Positions 25,359-33,606 of a DNA stretch of 37,161 nt are shown in pieces. Every line of letters begins with the position of its first letter. Position 1 is the stretch's first letter. Below the pieces are notes generated by a model. The model was not told the DNA's origin. It made no database searches and was given only the letters and a program-made list of their open reading frames with translations. Location of the stretch: positions 1-37,161 of the forward strand of contig CALIUY010000038.1 of NCBI GenBank assembly GCA_938048455.1, in the 5' to 3' direction. Both the position numbers and the translations under genes were made by a program. This stretch comes from an uncultured Desulfobacterales bacterium (GTDB taxonomy: Bacteria > Desulfobacterota > Desulfobacteria > Desulfobacterales > SpSt-501).

Positions 25359-25853
25359 TCAGACCGACTCCGCCCGCCGCACCTTCAAGGCGAGCTCGGC
25401 TTCCTCCAGGGGCATCCCGCTTCGTTGCGCCGCCTCCTCGAGGGAGCAGCCCGCCGCAGCCTCTTCGACGAGCTGGGCATAGCGGCTCTCCCCGGAGGAT
25501 CGCTCCGCCTTTTCCTCCCCCAGCCGAAACGGGTGCAAGCCCCAGGCCGCCTCCGCGGCGGACTCCCGGGAAGCCGGCCGCCGTTGTTCGACCGCCCGCA
25601 CCATCTCCTCCAGCCGCGCCTGCTCGGCCTCGACGACGGCGCGGATCCGCCACAAGGACCGCTCGGTCTGCTGCCGCAGGCTCTGGAGGAGAATCTCGCC
25701 TTCGAAGCCGAGGCTTCCTTCGACCGCGGTCATGCGGGAAAATCCGTTGCGTCCGCTTGCAGCGCGGTGCAGGCGGGCGAGAATCAGCACGCCCAGCAAA
25801 AGTTGGCATCCGCCGATCCAGAGATCCCAGCGTCCCCCTTCCATCCATTCCAT
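25359..25853 (-). CDS. Membrane-anchored DUF2802-like flagellar operon protein
   Basis: A 164-residue protein with one N-terminal transmembrane helix (WIGGCQLLLGVLILARLH, about 12-29), a long charged coiled coil (about 55-92) and a C-terminal helix-turn-helix-like end (YAQLVEEAAAGCSLEEAAQR followed by SGMPLEEAELAL). This layout fits the DUF2802/DUF6115-type proteins found after fliA in flagellar operons; their role is not established. ATG at 25853 follows GGAGGAGG. It is the last gene of the flhA transcription unit. Confidence 0.75.
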   Translation of the reverse strand: MEWMEGGRWDLWIGGCQLLLGVLILARLHRAASGRNGFSRMTAVEGSLGFEGEILLQSLRQQTERSLWRIRAVVEAEQARLEEMVRAVEQRRPASRESAAEAAWGLHPFRLGEEKAERSSGESRYAQLVEEAAAGCSLEEAAQRSGMPLEEAELALKVRRAESV

Positions 25854-25887
25854 CTTGCGTGTTCCTCCTCCGCCGTTGCTTGCGGCC

Positions 25888-26163
25888 TCAGATGCGGATA
25901 TCGATCCGCCGCCCTCGGCAGGGGTCCTCCGCCGCCTCCGGCTCTCCGGCCGGCTCCGCCGCTGCCGTCTCCTGTCGCTCCCGCTCCGGGGCTTCTGTCT
26001 CCCGGCCCGGTTCCTCTCCGGATCCGGAGTCGCCCTCGCCGTGGCGCTGGAGAAAACGCCGGAAAGCCTGCTCCTTTCCGGCGTCCCGGCGGAACTCGGC
26101 GGGATTGACCCGCTCGGCCCGGCCGGTCGCCGGGATCGGGCGGGGAAAAACGACCGGTTCCAT
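25888..26163 (-). CDS. Small hypothetical protein between fliA and the membrane gene
   Basis: A 91-residue, strongly charged and probably disordered protein with no recognised family. It opens with a Pro/Val-rich motif (MEPVVFPRPIPATGRAERVN), has a FRRFLQRH helix, a long Glu-rich stretch, and ends in the short beta-like tail RIDIRI. Small genes with this kind of IDI/IDV tail occur at the same place in related flagellar operons. Tight spacing (37 bases after fliA, 34 before the next gene) supports a real gene. Function unknown. Confidence 0.6.
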   Translation of the reverse strand: MEPVVFPRPIPATGRAERVNPAEFRRDAGKEQAFRRFLQRHGEGDSGSGEEPGRETEAPERERQETAAAEPAGEPEAAEDPCRGRRIDIRI

Positions 26164-26200
26164 GGGCTGCCCTGCCTTCCGCTGCGGTCCGAATGCGGCT

Positions 26201-26992
26201 TCAGCCGTCCGGGTCCTCGATCAAGCGTTCCTTGCGCAGCTTGTTTCTCAGCCGCAGGATCGCCTGGGAGTGGATCTGCGAAACCCGGGACTCGGTGATG
26301 TTGAGGACCTTGCCGGTCTCCTTCATGGTCAGCTCTTCGAGGTGGTAAAGGGTGATGACGAGCTTTTCCTTTTCCGGCAGCTGCTCGATCGCCCGGGCCA
26401 GCGCCTCTTTCAATTCCTTGAGCCGGGTCCGGCTCAAGGCATCCTCGTCGTTTTGGAGGAGAAATTGGGTGAGCTTGTCCTTTTCCTCGCGCGAGGCGAC
26501 CCCGATCTCCTCGAAGCTGATGAAGGAGATCCCGGCCATCTGCCGCGTGCGGTGCAGCTCCTCGAGATCGACGCCCATCTCCGCGGCGACTTCCACGTCC
26601 TCGGGCTCGCGGCCCAGCCGCTGCTCGAGGCGCTGGCTGGCCATCTCCATCTCCCGCAGCTTGCGGCGCGAGGAGCGCGAGAGGTAATCCCGCGCCCGCA
26701 GCTCGCTCAAAATCGCGCCCTTGATGCGAAAGGCCGCGTAGGTCATGAACTTGTTGTCCCGCCGCGGATCGTAGCGGTCGACGGCCTGGATCAGGCCGAT
26801 CACCCCGACATTCATCAGATCCTCCAGCTCGACCGTGGACGGCAGATGGGCCGCGATCCGCTGGACGATTCGTTTGACGTAGGGCAGATATTCCCGGATC
26901 AGCTGCTCCCGGTAGGCGGAGCGTTTGCGCACCGCAGCCCGCGGCCTTCGTTCCTCCGCGGGCGCCGGCATGCCTGAAGTCGCGTAACGCAA
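26201..26992 (-). CDS. fliA: Flagellar sigma factor FliA (sigma28)
   Basis: Directs RNA polymerase to late flagellar and chemotaxis promoters. The 263-residue protein has region 2 (YLPYVKRIVQRIAAHLPSTV, LEDLMNVGVIGLIQAVDRYD, FMTYAAFRIKGAILSELRA), region 3 and region 4 (LPEKEKLVITLYHLEELTMK, VLNITESRVSQIHSQAI). The start used is TTG at 26992 because GGGGAGG stands five to six bases before it; the ATG at 26971 has no ribosome binding site. A rare start codon may limit FliA. Its expected antagonist FlgM is not found in the window. The predicted target promoter is at 20181-20208. Confidence 0.95.
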   Translation of the reverse strand: MRYATSGMPAPAEERRPRAAVRKRSAYREQLIREYLPYVKRIVQRIAAHLPSTVELEDLMNVGVIGLIQAVDRYDPRRDNKFMTYAAFRIKGAILSELRARDYLSRSSRRKLREMEMASQRLEQRLGREPEDVEVAAEMGVDLEELHRTRQMAGISFISFEEIGVASREEKDKLTQFLLQNDEDALSRTRLKELKEALARAIEQLPEKEKLVITLYHLEELTMKETGKVLNITESRVSQIHSQAILRLRNKLRKERLIEDPDG

Positions 26993-27004
26993 GGTTTCCT
27001 CCCC

Positions 27005-27904
27005 TCAGGGGTGATGGCTGCGCACCAGGTGGTGCCAGAAAAGATGGGTGTCTCCTTTCGGCCGGTGGGCGGGCGGACTGGCGATCAGCCGGCGGGCGAG
27101 ATCGGCGAAACACCTCCCGGCCCGGGAATCGGGGTAGAGTTCGCTGACCAGCCGCTGATGTTTCACGCCGCGGGCGAGCCGGTCGTCGCGCAGAATATGG
27201 CCCCAGTACTCGACACGGATGTCCAGGAAACGGGCGGTGACGAGCTCGAGCTGCCGGAACACCTCGCGGGCTTCCCGGGGGCTCGCCGCCAGATTGACGA
27301 GCAGCTTGCAGGACTTCTCCGCGTACTTGAGCGAAAGCACCTTCATCAGCGCGTAGGCATCGGTGATCGCGGTCGGCTCGGGGGAGACGACCACGACGAT
27401 CTCCTGAGCCATCACGCTGAAATCCATGACGTTCGAGGAGATCCCGGCCGCCGTGTCGATGAGCAGCAGGTCCACCCCGTCGATCAGGCGGTCGAGATCG
27501 GAGAAGAGCTGGAGCTTCTGCTCGGCGTTGAGGCGCGTGAGCTCCTGGATGCCGGAGGCCGCCGGCAGAATCTGCATGCGCCCCGGCCCCTCGGCAAGGA
27601 TGTCGGCGAGCATGCGCTCACCGCGGATGACATGCGAAATGTTCCAGCGCGGGGCGATCCCCAGAAGCACGTCCAGGTTGCCCAGCCCCAGGTCGGCATC
27701 GAGGATCATGACCTTCTTGCCCAGGCGGCTGAGCGTGAAGCCGAGGTTGGCGACGATATTCGTCTTGCCGACCCCCCCCTTGCCGCTGGTGACGGCCAGC
27801 ACCCGCGTGGCCGCACGTTCCCTTCGCGACGGGGGTTCCCCTTCTGCGCCGGTGCCTTCCCGGCGCGGCAGCGGAATCACCTTTCCGGAAACCCTCTGAC
27901 TCAT
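27005..27904 (-). CDS. flhG: Flagellar number regulator FlhG (MinD-like ATPase)
   Basis: MinD-family ATPase that works with FlhF to set flagellar number and place, often by restraining FlhF and the master activator. The 299-residue protein has a deviant Walker A motif GKGGVGKTN (41-49), DADLGLGNLDVLLG, the LLIDTAAG switch, and ends in a basic, His-rich helix that may contact the membrane. ATG at 27904 is chosen over a longer shadow frame. It lies 28 bases after flhF and 12 bases before fliA. Confidence 0.93.
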   Translation of the reverse strand: MSQRVSGKVIPLPRREGTGAEGEPPSRRERAATRVLAVTSGKGGVGKTNIVANLGFTLSRLGKKVMILDADLGLGNLDVLLGIAPRWNISHVIRGERMLADILAEGPGRMQILPAASGIQELTRLNAEQKLQLFSDLDRLIDGVDLLLIDTAAGISSNVMDFSVMAQEIVVVVSPEPTAITDAYALMKVLSLKYAEKSCKLLVNLAASPREAREVFRQLELVTARFLDIRVEYWGHILRDDRLARGVKHQRLVSELYPDSRAGRCFADLARRLIASPPAHRPKGDTHLFWHHLVRSHHP

Positions 27905-27932
27905 GACTTCAGCGGCTCCTCCCCTTTCGCCC

Positions 27933-29303
27933 TCAGAGACGCACGGAGCAGCGCGGTCGCACGGGGGCGGCCGCCTCCTCTTGCCCGTCGGCGGCGACGC
28001 CGGCGGCGCTGATGCAGGTGCGGCAGGGCTGGAAGCCCTCGGCCTCGGCCGCCGCCGCCGATGGGAAACGACGCAGGTGTTCGGCCTTGATCCGCTGCGC
28101 CCACTTGCATCCCCGGCGATGGTAGAGCTCGGAGTTGGCGTTGGCGATGAACCACCCCTCCGCCGCGAACGCCGCATCGACCGCCGTCGCCTCCGGCGTT
28201 TCCCTCCCGACCGGCGAGGGCCAAAGCCTCGCGGTCAACCAGGCAAGGGGATGTTCCGCAAGGTCCTCGGGGATGCGCCTTCCCGTCCCGAGCCAGGAAA
28301 GCGGCAGGCGGCTCGACCGCGCCGCCCCGAGGATCGCTCCGGGAAAAGCGGTCTCATCGAGACGGGTGAAGGCCAGCGCGCGGACCTCCGGCGATGTCCA
28401 GTCGTCGAGCAGCCGGCCGCGATCGGCATCGCGCAACCCCGCCGGCACCACGAGATGAATCTCCCGGCAGTCGAGGGCGGAGAGCCGCCGCAAGGTTTCT
28501 TCCCGTCGTGCCTTCTCCGCGGGTCCGGCCCCGGCGGTGTCGATCAGCACCCAGTCGAGGTGCGACCAGCCTTGCAGCGTGGAAGCGGCTTCCTCCACCG
28601 AGCGCGCGGCGGCGAAGGGCACCCGGAGCGCGGCGGCGAAGGACCGAAGCTCGTCGGCTCCGCAGATGCGTCGGTCGTCCAAGCTGAGGAGCGCAACAAG
28701 CCGGCCCTGTTGCATCACCTCGCGCGCGGCGAGCTTGACCGCAAGCGTGGTCTTTCCCGCTCCGGGTCCGCCGACAAGAGCCGATCGACGCGGGCGGGCG
28801 TCGGCAACGGCGAACTCCGATATGCCCAGGGCCGCGAGGACCGACGCGGCGGATTCCCTCAGGCGCGTCGGGGATGCCTGCGGATCCCGGAGCGGGATCT
28901 GCGCGAGGCGTTCGACCCATTCGCCGGCGATTTCCGGCTCGACCCCACCGGCGATCAGACGGCGGCGGAAATCCTCGCCGAAACCCGCGCGGTCGGGGAC
29001 CGGGGCAGGGGGTTCCTCCGCCGCCTTGCGGCCGGCGAGCGCACGCAGGCGCGAGGACCAGGCGGGAAGCCTCCCCCGACGGGGAGCCTCGGTCGCGGCG
29101 GACACGGGAAGGGTCGACGAGGGCGGCCAGGCGACATCGACCGCGGCGGTCACCTCGACCCGGCTCGAGCGTCCGAAACCCAAGGCCGACCCGAACCGCC
29201 GCAGGCTCCGCGCCGACAGGATGACGGCATCGGGACCGAATTCCTCGCGGATCCGCCGCAAGGCCTCGGTCATCGTCGAAGCTTCAAATCGCTTCATGCG
29301 CAT
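27933..29303 (-). CDS. flhF: FlhF GTPase fused to a C-terminal Ada-like metal-binding module
   Basis: SRP-type GTPase that marks the site of flagellar assembly. The 456-residue protein has the FlhF N-terminus (MRMKRFEASTMTEALRRIRE), a basic linker, and an NG domain at about 110-362: P-loop GGPGAGKTT (178-186), LLSLDDRRICGADELR, LIDTAG (253-258), and FTRLDET (312-318) where FlhF usually has TKLDET. Residues 384-430 (GWFIANANSELYHRRGCKWA ... EGFQPCRTC) form a module like the zinc-binding domain of Ada in its H-C-C-C form: H395, C399, C427, C430. Ordinary FlhF ends before this. The start overlaps flhA by 20 bases. Confidence 0.93.
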   Translation of the reverse strand: MRMKRFEASTMTEALRRIREEFGPDAVILSARSLRRFGSALGFGRSSRVEVTAAVDVAWPPSSTLPVSAATEAPRRGRLPAWSSRLRALAGRKAAEEPPAPVPDRAGFGEDFRRRLIAGGVEPEIAGEWVERLAQIPLRDPQASPTRLRESAASVLAALGISEFAVADARPRRSALVGGPGAGKTTLAVKLAAREVMQQGRLVALLSLDDRRICGADELRSFAAALRVPFAAARSVEEAASTLQGWSHLDWVLIDTAGAGPAEKARREETLRRLSALDCREIHLVVPAGLRDADRGRLLDDWTSPEVRALAFTRLDETAFPGAILGAARSSRLPLSWLGTGRRIPEDLAEHPLAWLTARLWPSPVGRETPEATAVDAAFAAEGWFIANANSELYHRRGCKWAQRIKAEHLRRFPSAAAAEAEGFQPCRTCISAAGVAADGQEEAAAPVRPRCSVRL

Positions 29304-31395
29304 CGCTCAACTCCACCGACCCGATGGAACGGATCTCCACGCTGTTCAAGATCTCCTCGTAGGAGAGGACGGTCAGGTTGGGCATGAACCGGTCGACCAG
29401 GCGTTTGAACGCCAAGCGCACCGCCGCCGAAGCCAGCACGACCGGCTGCAGGTTGCGGGCCGCCGCGCGCTCGATCTGGCGCCCCAGGCTGCCCATCATC
29501 CGCCGGGCCGTTGTCGGGTCGATCGCCAGCACCCGCCCGGCCTCTCCGCGCTGCAGCGCCTCCAGGAGCGTCTGCTCCACATCGGCGCCGAGGGTGATGG
29601 CCGAGATCGTCCCCTCGGCCGAGGCGTGCAGCCGAGTGATCGTCCGCGCCAGCGCGCGGCGCACATGTTCGGTCAGAGCGTCGGTGTCCTTGGTCACGGA
29701 CGCCCAGTCGGCGAGCGCTTCCAGGATCTGCGGCAGATCGCGGATCGGCACCTGCTCGCGCAGCAGGTTTTGCAATACCTTCACCACCGCCCCCAGGGAG
29801 AGAAGATTGGGCATGAGCTCCTCGAGCACCTTGGGGTGGGACTGCCGCAGCGGGTCGAGCATCCGCTGCACTTCCTGGCGTCCGAGCAGCTCATGGGCGT
29901 GGCGCCGGATGGTCTCGGAGAAATGCGTCGTCAGCACCGTCACCGCATCGACGACGGTGAAGCCGCGGGAGACCGCCTCCTCCCGCGCGGATTCGCGGAT
30001 CCAGGTGGCGGGCAGGCCGTAGGTCGGCTCGCGCGTCGGGACCCCTTCGAGATCGCCCTCGGCACCGCCGGGGTTGAGCGCCAGGCAGAACTGCGGCATC
30101 AGCTCGGCGCGGGCAACTTCGTTGCCCTTGAGCAGAATCAGGTACTCGCCGGGGTTGAGCTGCATGTTGTCCTGGATGTGCACCGGAGGCAGCACGATCC
30201 CCAACTCGAGGGCGAGCTGGCGGCGGATCGCCTTGATGCGTTCGAGAAGCTCCCCGTTCTGACGGGCGTCGACGAAGGGGATCAACCCGTAGCCGACCTC
30301 GACCGCAAGCAGGTCGACCGGCGGCGGGGAAACGAAGCTTTCTGCAGCGGCGGAAGGCGCAGCCGCCTCCCGCTCCGCCTGTGCGGTGCGTTGCGCCGCT
30401 TTGCGCGCGGAGGCAAGCTTCCAGGCGAGCAGGCCCGAGACGGCGGAAAGGGCGAGGAAGGGCAGCGTCGGCAGACCCGGAACGAGAGCGAAACCGAAGA
30501 GCACGGCCGAAGCCATGCCGACCGGCCGGGGATGGAAGAGGACCTGCGCGGCCATCTCGCCTCCCAGGCTCGATTCGTTTCCCGCGCGGCTGACGACGAT
30601 GCCCGCCGCGGTGGAAATCACAAGAGCCGGAATCTGAGAGACCAGCCCGTCGCCCACGGTGAGGATGGTGTAGTTCTGGGCCGCCGCCCCGAAGCTCATG
30701 CCCTTCTGGAAGACCCCGATCGCGAGCCCGCCGAAAATGTTGATCAGCGTGATCAGCACTCCGGCCACGGCGTCCCCGCGGACGAACTTGTTGGCGCCGT
30801 CCATGGCCCCGTAGTACTCGGCCTCGCGCGCCAGGCGCTCGCGGCGCTCGCGGGCTTCCTGCTCGCTGATGAAGCCCGCGTTCAGGTCGGCGTCGATGCT
30901 CATTTGCTTGCCGGGCATGGCATCGAGCGTGAAGCGTGCGGCCACCTCGGCGATGCGTCCGGCGCCTTTGGTGATGACGGCGAAGTTGATGATGACGAGA
31001 ATGGCGAACACGATCAGGCCGACGACGGTGTTTCCGCCGACGACGAACCCCCCGAAGGACTTGATGATGTTCCCGGCGGCGGCGATCCCTTCGTTGCCGT
31101 TCAACAGGATCGCCCGCGTGGTGGCGATGTTCAGGGTCAACCGGAAAAGCGTCGCCAAAAGCAGCACCGAGGGAAAGACCGAAAACTCAAGCGGCCGCTG
31201 GACGTACATGGAGACGAGCAGGATCACGAGCGCGAGCGTAATGCTCAAGGCGAGCAGCAGATCGAGCGCCAAAGGCGGAAGGGGGATCACCATGAAGACG
31301 AGGATCCCGACGACGGCCGCACCGAGGGCGAAATCGGAGCCCTGCAGGAGCCGCGGGAAGATCGCGCCGGGGGGGGTCGCCTGAACTGCCGTCAT
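29284..31395 (-). CDS. flhA: Flagellar export gate protein FlhA
   Basis: Large export-gate component of the flagellar type III system that forms a nonameric ring and binds chaperone-cargo complexes. The product is 703 residues from ATG 31395 (MTAVQATPPGAIF), with GGAG about nine bases upstream; a GTG ten codons earlier is less likely. It has about eight transmembrane helices, the FHIPEP-region LATLFRLTLNIATTRAIL, the cytoplasmic loop DAMPGKQMSIDADLNAGFIS, and a large C-terminal cytoplasmic domain from about 330. First gene of its transcription unit. Confidence 0.97.
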   Translation of the reverse strand: MTAVQATPPGAIFPRLLQGSDFALGAAVVGILVFMVIPLPPLALDLLLALSITLALVILLVSMYVQRPLEFSVFPSVLLLATLFRLTLNIATTRAILLNGNEGIAAAGNIIKSFGGFVVGGNTVVGLIVFAILVIINFAVITKGAGRIAEVAARFTLDAMPGKQMSIDADLNAGFISEQEARERRERLAREAEYYGAMDGANKFVRGDAVAGVLITLINIFGGLAIGVFQKGMSFGAAAQNYTILTVGDGLVSQIPALVISTAAGIVVSRAGNESSLGGEMAAQVLFHPRPVGMASAVLFGFALVPGLPTLPFLALSAVSGLLAWKLASARKAAQRTAQAEREAAAPSAAAESFVSPPPVDLLAVEVGYGLIPFVDARQNGELLERIKAIRRQLALELGIVLPPVHIQDNMQLNPGEYLILLKGNEVARAELMPQFCLALNPGGAEGDLEGVPTREPTYGLPATWIRESAREEAVSRGFTVVDAVTVLTTHFSETIRRHAHELLGRQEVQRMLDPLRQSHPKVLEELMPNLLSLGAVVKVLQNLLREQVPIRDLPQILEALADWASVTKDTDALTEHVRRALARTITRLHASAEGTISAITLGADVEQTLLEALQRGEAGRVLAIDPTTARRMMGSLGRQIERAAARNLQPVVLASAAVRLAFKRLVDRFMPNLTVLSYEEILNSVEIRSIGSVELSDAHEAI

Positions 31396-31443
31396 GCACT
31401 CGTCTCCGCTTCGGATCACCGCCACACGTCAGGCCGTGGGTTG

Positions 31444-31459
31444 TGCATTTTCCATGCCG
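31444..31459 (-). promoter_or_regulatory. Sigma54-like promoter of flhA-flhF-flhG-fliA
   Basis: On the minus strand CGGCATGGAAAATGCA has the invariant GG-N10-GC (GG at 31458-31457, GC at 31446-31445) and fair agreement with TGGCACG-N4-TTGCA. The predicted start near 31433 is about 38 bases before the flhA ATG. It is the weakest of the three sigma54 candidates here. Confidence 0.65.
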
Positions 31460-31643
31460 AGGGTCCCCACCCTCCCCGCCTCCGGGGAAACGTCCTCATC
31501 GGGCCGCGGCAGGCTGTATGGAAGTGTCGATCCCGACATGAAGTCCCGGAAAATCCGGCTTGACCGCCACAAGATGTGGGGGATCTTGCCGGGTACGGGC
31601 CGCAAGCGGCGGGGGAAGACGCCTCGACCCGGCATGCGGATCG

Positions 31644-31678
31644 GTCGCCGGGAGGCGCCCGGCGACAAATTTTTGTCG
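31644..31678. repeat. Two overlapping inverted repeats after flhB
   Basis: GTCGCCGGG, AGGCG, CCCGGCGAC (31644-31666) is a perfect 9-bp dyad. Its last four bases begin a second perfect dyad, CGACAAA, TT, TTTGTCG (31663-31678). The two stems cannot form fully at once. On the plus strand the first stem is followed by AAATTTTTG, weakly terminator-like; on the minus (coding) strand no T tract follows. Confidence 0.75.
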
Positions 31679-31735
31679 AGCAGGGCCGCCGGGCTCCTGA
31701 CGAGCCGCTGCCGGCCCGGTTTTCATCGCCCGGCT

Positions 31736-32809
31736 TTACAGACGGCTGCGGCCTCGCAGCCGGTACACGTAGGCCAGCACTTCGGCCACGGCGCGGTATA
31801 GCTCGACCGGGACGGTGTCGCCGACGTCGGTCAGGCGGAAGAGGGACCGGGCGAGCGGAGGATTTTCCACGATGGGGACGCCGTGCTCGGAGGCGATCCG
31901 CCGGATACGCTCGGCGACGTGATCCGCCCCCTTGGCCACAACCTTCGGGGCGGCCATCACCGCCGGGTCGAAGCGCAGGGCGATGGCGAGGTGCGTGGGG
32001 TTGACGACGACGACGTCGGCCCGCGGGACCTCGGCCATCATGCGGCGGTAGGCGACCTGGCGCTGAATGCTGCGGATGCGTGCCTTGACCGCCGGGTCGC
32101 CCTCGGTCTGCCGGCGCTCGTCCTTCACCTCCTGCTTGGTCATCTTGAGGTTTTCTTCGTACTGCCAGCGCTGATAGAGGGTGTCCAGGGCGGCAAGCAG
32201 CGCCATGGCGATGCCGGAGAACAGAAGAATCCGCATCACCCCCTCGAAGGCGAAGCCCCGGATCGCGCCGAGATCCAAACGCACCAGGGTCGGCATCTCG
32301 TGACGCATTCCCCAGACCACGGCGGCCGCCACCGAGCCGACCAGGGCGAGCTTGCAGAGCGACTTGGCAAGTTCGAAGGCGCCGCGCAGGGAAAAGATGC
32401 GCTTCAAGCCCGCCAGCGGGTTGAGCTTCGTCCATTTGGGCTGCAGCGCCTCGGCGTGAAACTCGACACCGATCTGGAGGGCGTTGCCGAGAAATCCCAC
32501 AAGGAGCAGCGGGAGGCAGATGGGGGCGAGGAGCGCCAGCACCTCTTCGGCCAGGCCGGAAAGCAGCGCGGCGGCATCCTCCAAGCGGCCGATGCGCAGG
32601 GTGTGCAGGCGGGCGTAGATGCCGGCGATCAGCCGGGTGCTGCGGTCGAGCAGCGCCTCCCCGCCGAAGACGAGGACGCCGAGCAAGGCGAACAGCAAAA
32701 GCGTCGAGGGGATCTCGCGGCTCAGGGCCACCTGGCCGCGACGGCGGGCCTCCTGGCGGCGCTTGGCGGTCGCGCGTTCGGTTCTCTCCTGCCCCCCCGC
32801 CTCGGCCAT
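31736..32809 (-). CDS. flhB: Flagellar export switch protein FlhB
   Basis: Export-apparatus component that switches substrate class by self-cleavage. The 357-residue protein starts with the typical MAEAGGQERTERATAKRRQE, has four membrane helices, and carries the autocleavage motif N270-P271-T272-H273 (VVVNPTHLAIALRF). ENPPLARSLF and ELYRAVAEVLAYVYRLRG follow in the cleaved C-terminal domain. Last gene of the fliL operon, 10 bases after fliR. Confidence 0.97.
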   Translation of the reverse strand: MAEAGGQERTERATAKRRQEARRRGQVALSREIPSTLLLFALLGVLVFGGEALLDRSTRLIAGIYARLHTLRIGRLEDAAALLSGLAEEVLALLAPICLPLLLVGFLGNALQIGVEFHAEALQPKWTKLNPLAGLKRIFSLRGAFELAKSLCKLALVGSVAAAVVWGMRHEMPTLVRLDLGAIRGFAFEGVMRILLFSGIAMALLAALDTLYQRWQYEENLKMTKQEVKDERRQTEGDPAVKARIRSIQRQVAYRRMMAEVPRADVVVVNPTHLAIALRFDPAVMAAPKVVAKGADHVAERIRRIASEHGVPIVENPPLARSLFRLTDVGDTVPVELYRAVAEVLAYVYRLRGRSRL

Positions 32810-32819
32810 CCCCGCCCCC

Positions 32820-33590
32820 TCAGCGCAGAAGCTGCAGCATCCCCCGCGGTGCGACGGCGAAGAGCCCGCCCAGCCACGAGACCAGATGCGGCAGGCTCAG
32901 GCCGAGGAGAACCAGGCCGAGGGCGATGTTCAACGGCAAGGAGACGACGAAGATGTTCATCTGCGGCACGGTGCGGGCGACCACGGCGAAGGCGACGGTG
33001 ACCAGGACCAGCGCGACGATGACCGGGGCCCCGGCACGCAGTCCGTTTTCGAACACGCCCGCCGTGAGCCGCATCAGGCGCTCGACCGTCGCCGAGCCGG
33101 CCGTGAAGCCGTTCGGAGGCAGAATCGTGAAGCTCTCGGCCAAGGCCCGGAGAACCCCGTGGTGGCCGTCGGCCGCCAGAAAGACCAGGGTGGCCACCAG
33201 GCCGAGGAGTTGCCCGAGGAGCGCGACCTGGTCCTCGGTCGTCGGGTCCATGACCTCGGCGATCGCCAGGCCCATCTGGTAGCCGGCCAGCTCGCCCGCC
33301 AGCTGGACGGCCTCGAAGATCACCCGGATCGCCACCCCGGCCAGCAGGCCGATCAGCACCTCGCCCGCCGCGGCGACCCCCAGGCGCAGGATGTCGGCCT
33401 CGACGGGAAAGGCCCCCGCCCCGACCCGGGCAGCCAGCAGAAAGCTCGCCGCAAGCGCAAAACCGATGCGGAACAGGACGGGCAGCCCGGCGTTGTTCCA
33501 GAACGGCAGAGCGAAGAGAAAGGCTCCCGTGCGCAGGAAGATGAGAAGCAACCCCTGCAACTCCGCCAGGCTGAGGGAAACCGTGAGCAT
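32820..33590 (-). CDS. fliR: Flagellar export protein FliR
   Basis: Core export-gate membrane protein. The 256-residue, highly hydrophobic protein has six or so helices and family blocks: LRTGAFLFALPFWN (about 20-33), AGYQMGLAIAEVMDPTTEDQ and the C-terminal VPQMNIFVVSLPLNIALGLV. It is placed between fliQ and flhB as usual; ATG at 33590. Confidence 0.96.
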   Translation of the reverse strand: MLTVSLSLAELQGLLLIFLRTGAFLFALPFWNNAGLPVLFRIGFALAASFLLAARVGAGAFPVEADILRLGVAAAGEVLIGLLAGVAIRVIFEAVQLAGELAGYQMGLAIAEVMDPTTEDQVALLGQLLGLVATLVFLAADGHHGVLRALAESFTILPPNGFTAGSATVERLMRLTAGVFENGLRAGAPVIVALVLVTVAFAVVARTVPQMNIFVVSLPLNIALGLVLLGLSLPHLVSWLGGLFAVAPRGMLQLLR

Positions 33591-33606
33591 GGTCCGCCCG
33601 TGGGCC

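Larger units (their letters stand above)
31396..31735. other. Regulatory gap between flhB and flhA
   Basis: A 340-base region with no gene in an otherwise tightly packed block. From the flhB side it holds an overlapping pair of inverted repeats (31644-31678), a CCGGA-AAA-TCCGG dyad (31546-31558, about 90 bases upstream of the -24 element) and the sigma54-like promoter (31444-31459). Short frames on either strand have no ribosome binding site. Confidence 0.7.

Noticed and set aside
28537-31563. Plus-strand frame of about 1000 codons opposite flhF and flhA
   Set aside because: Antisense to two unambiguous flagellar genes, His/Asp/Arg-rich, no domain.
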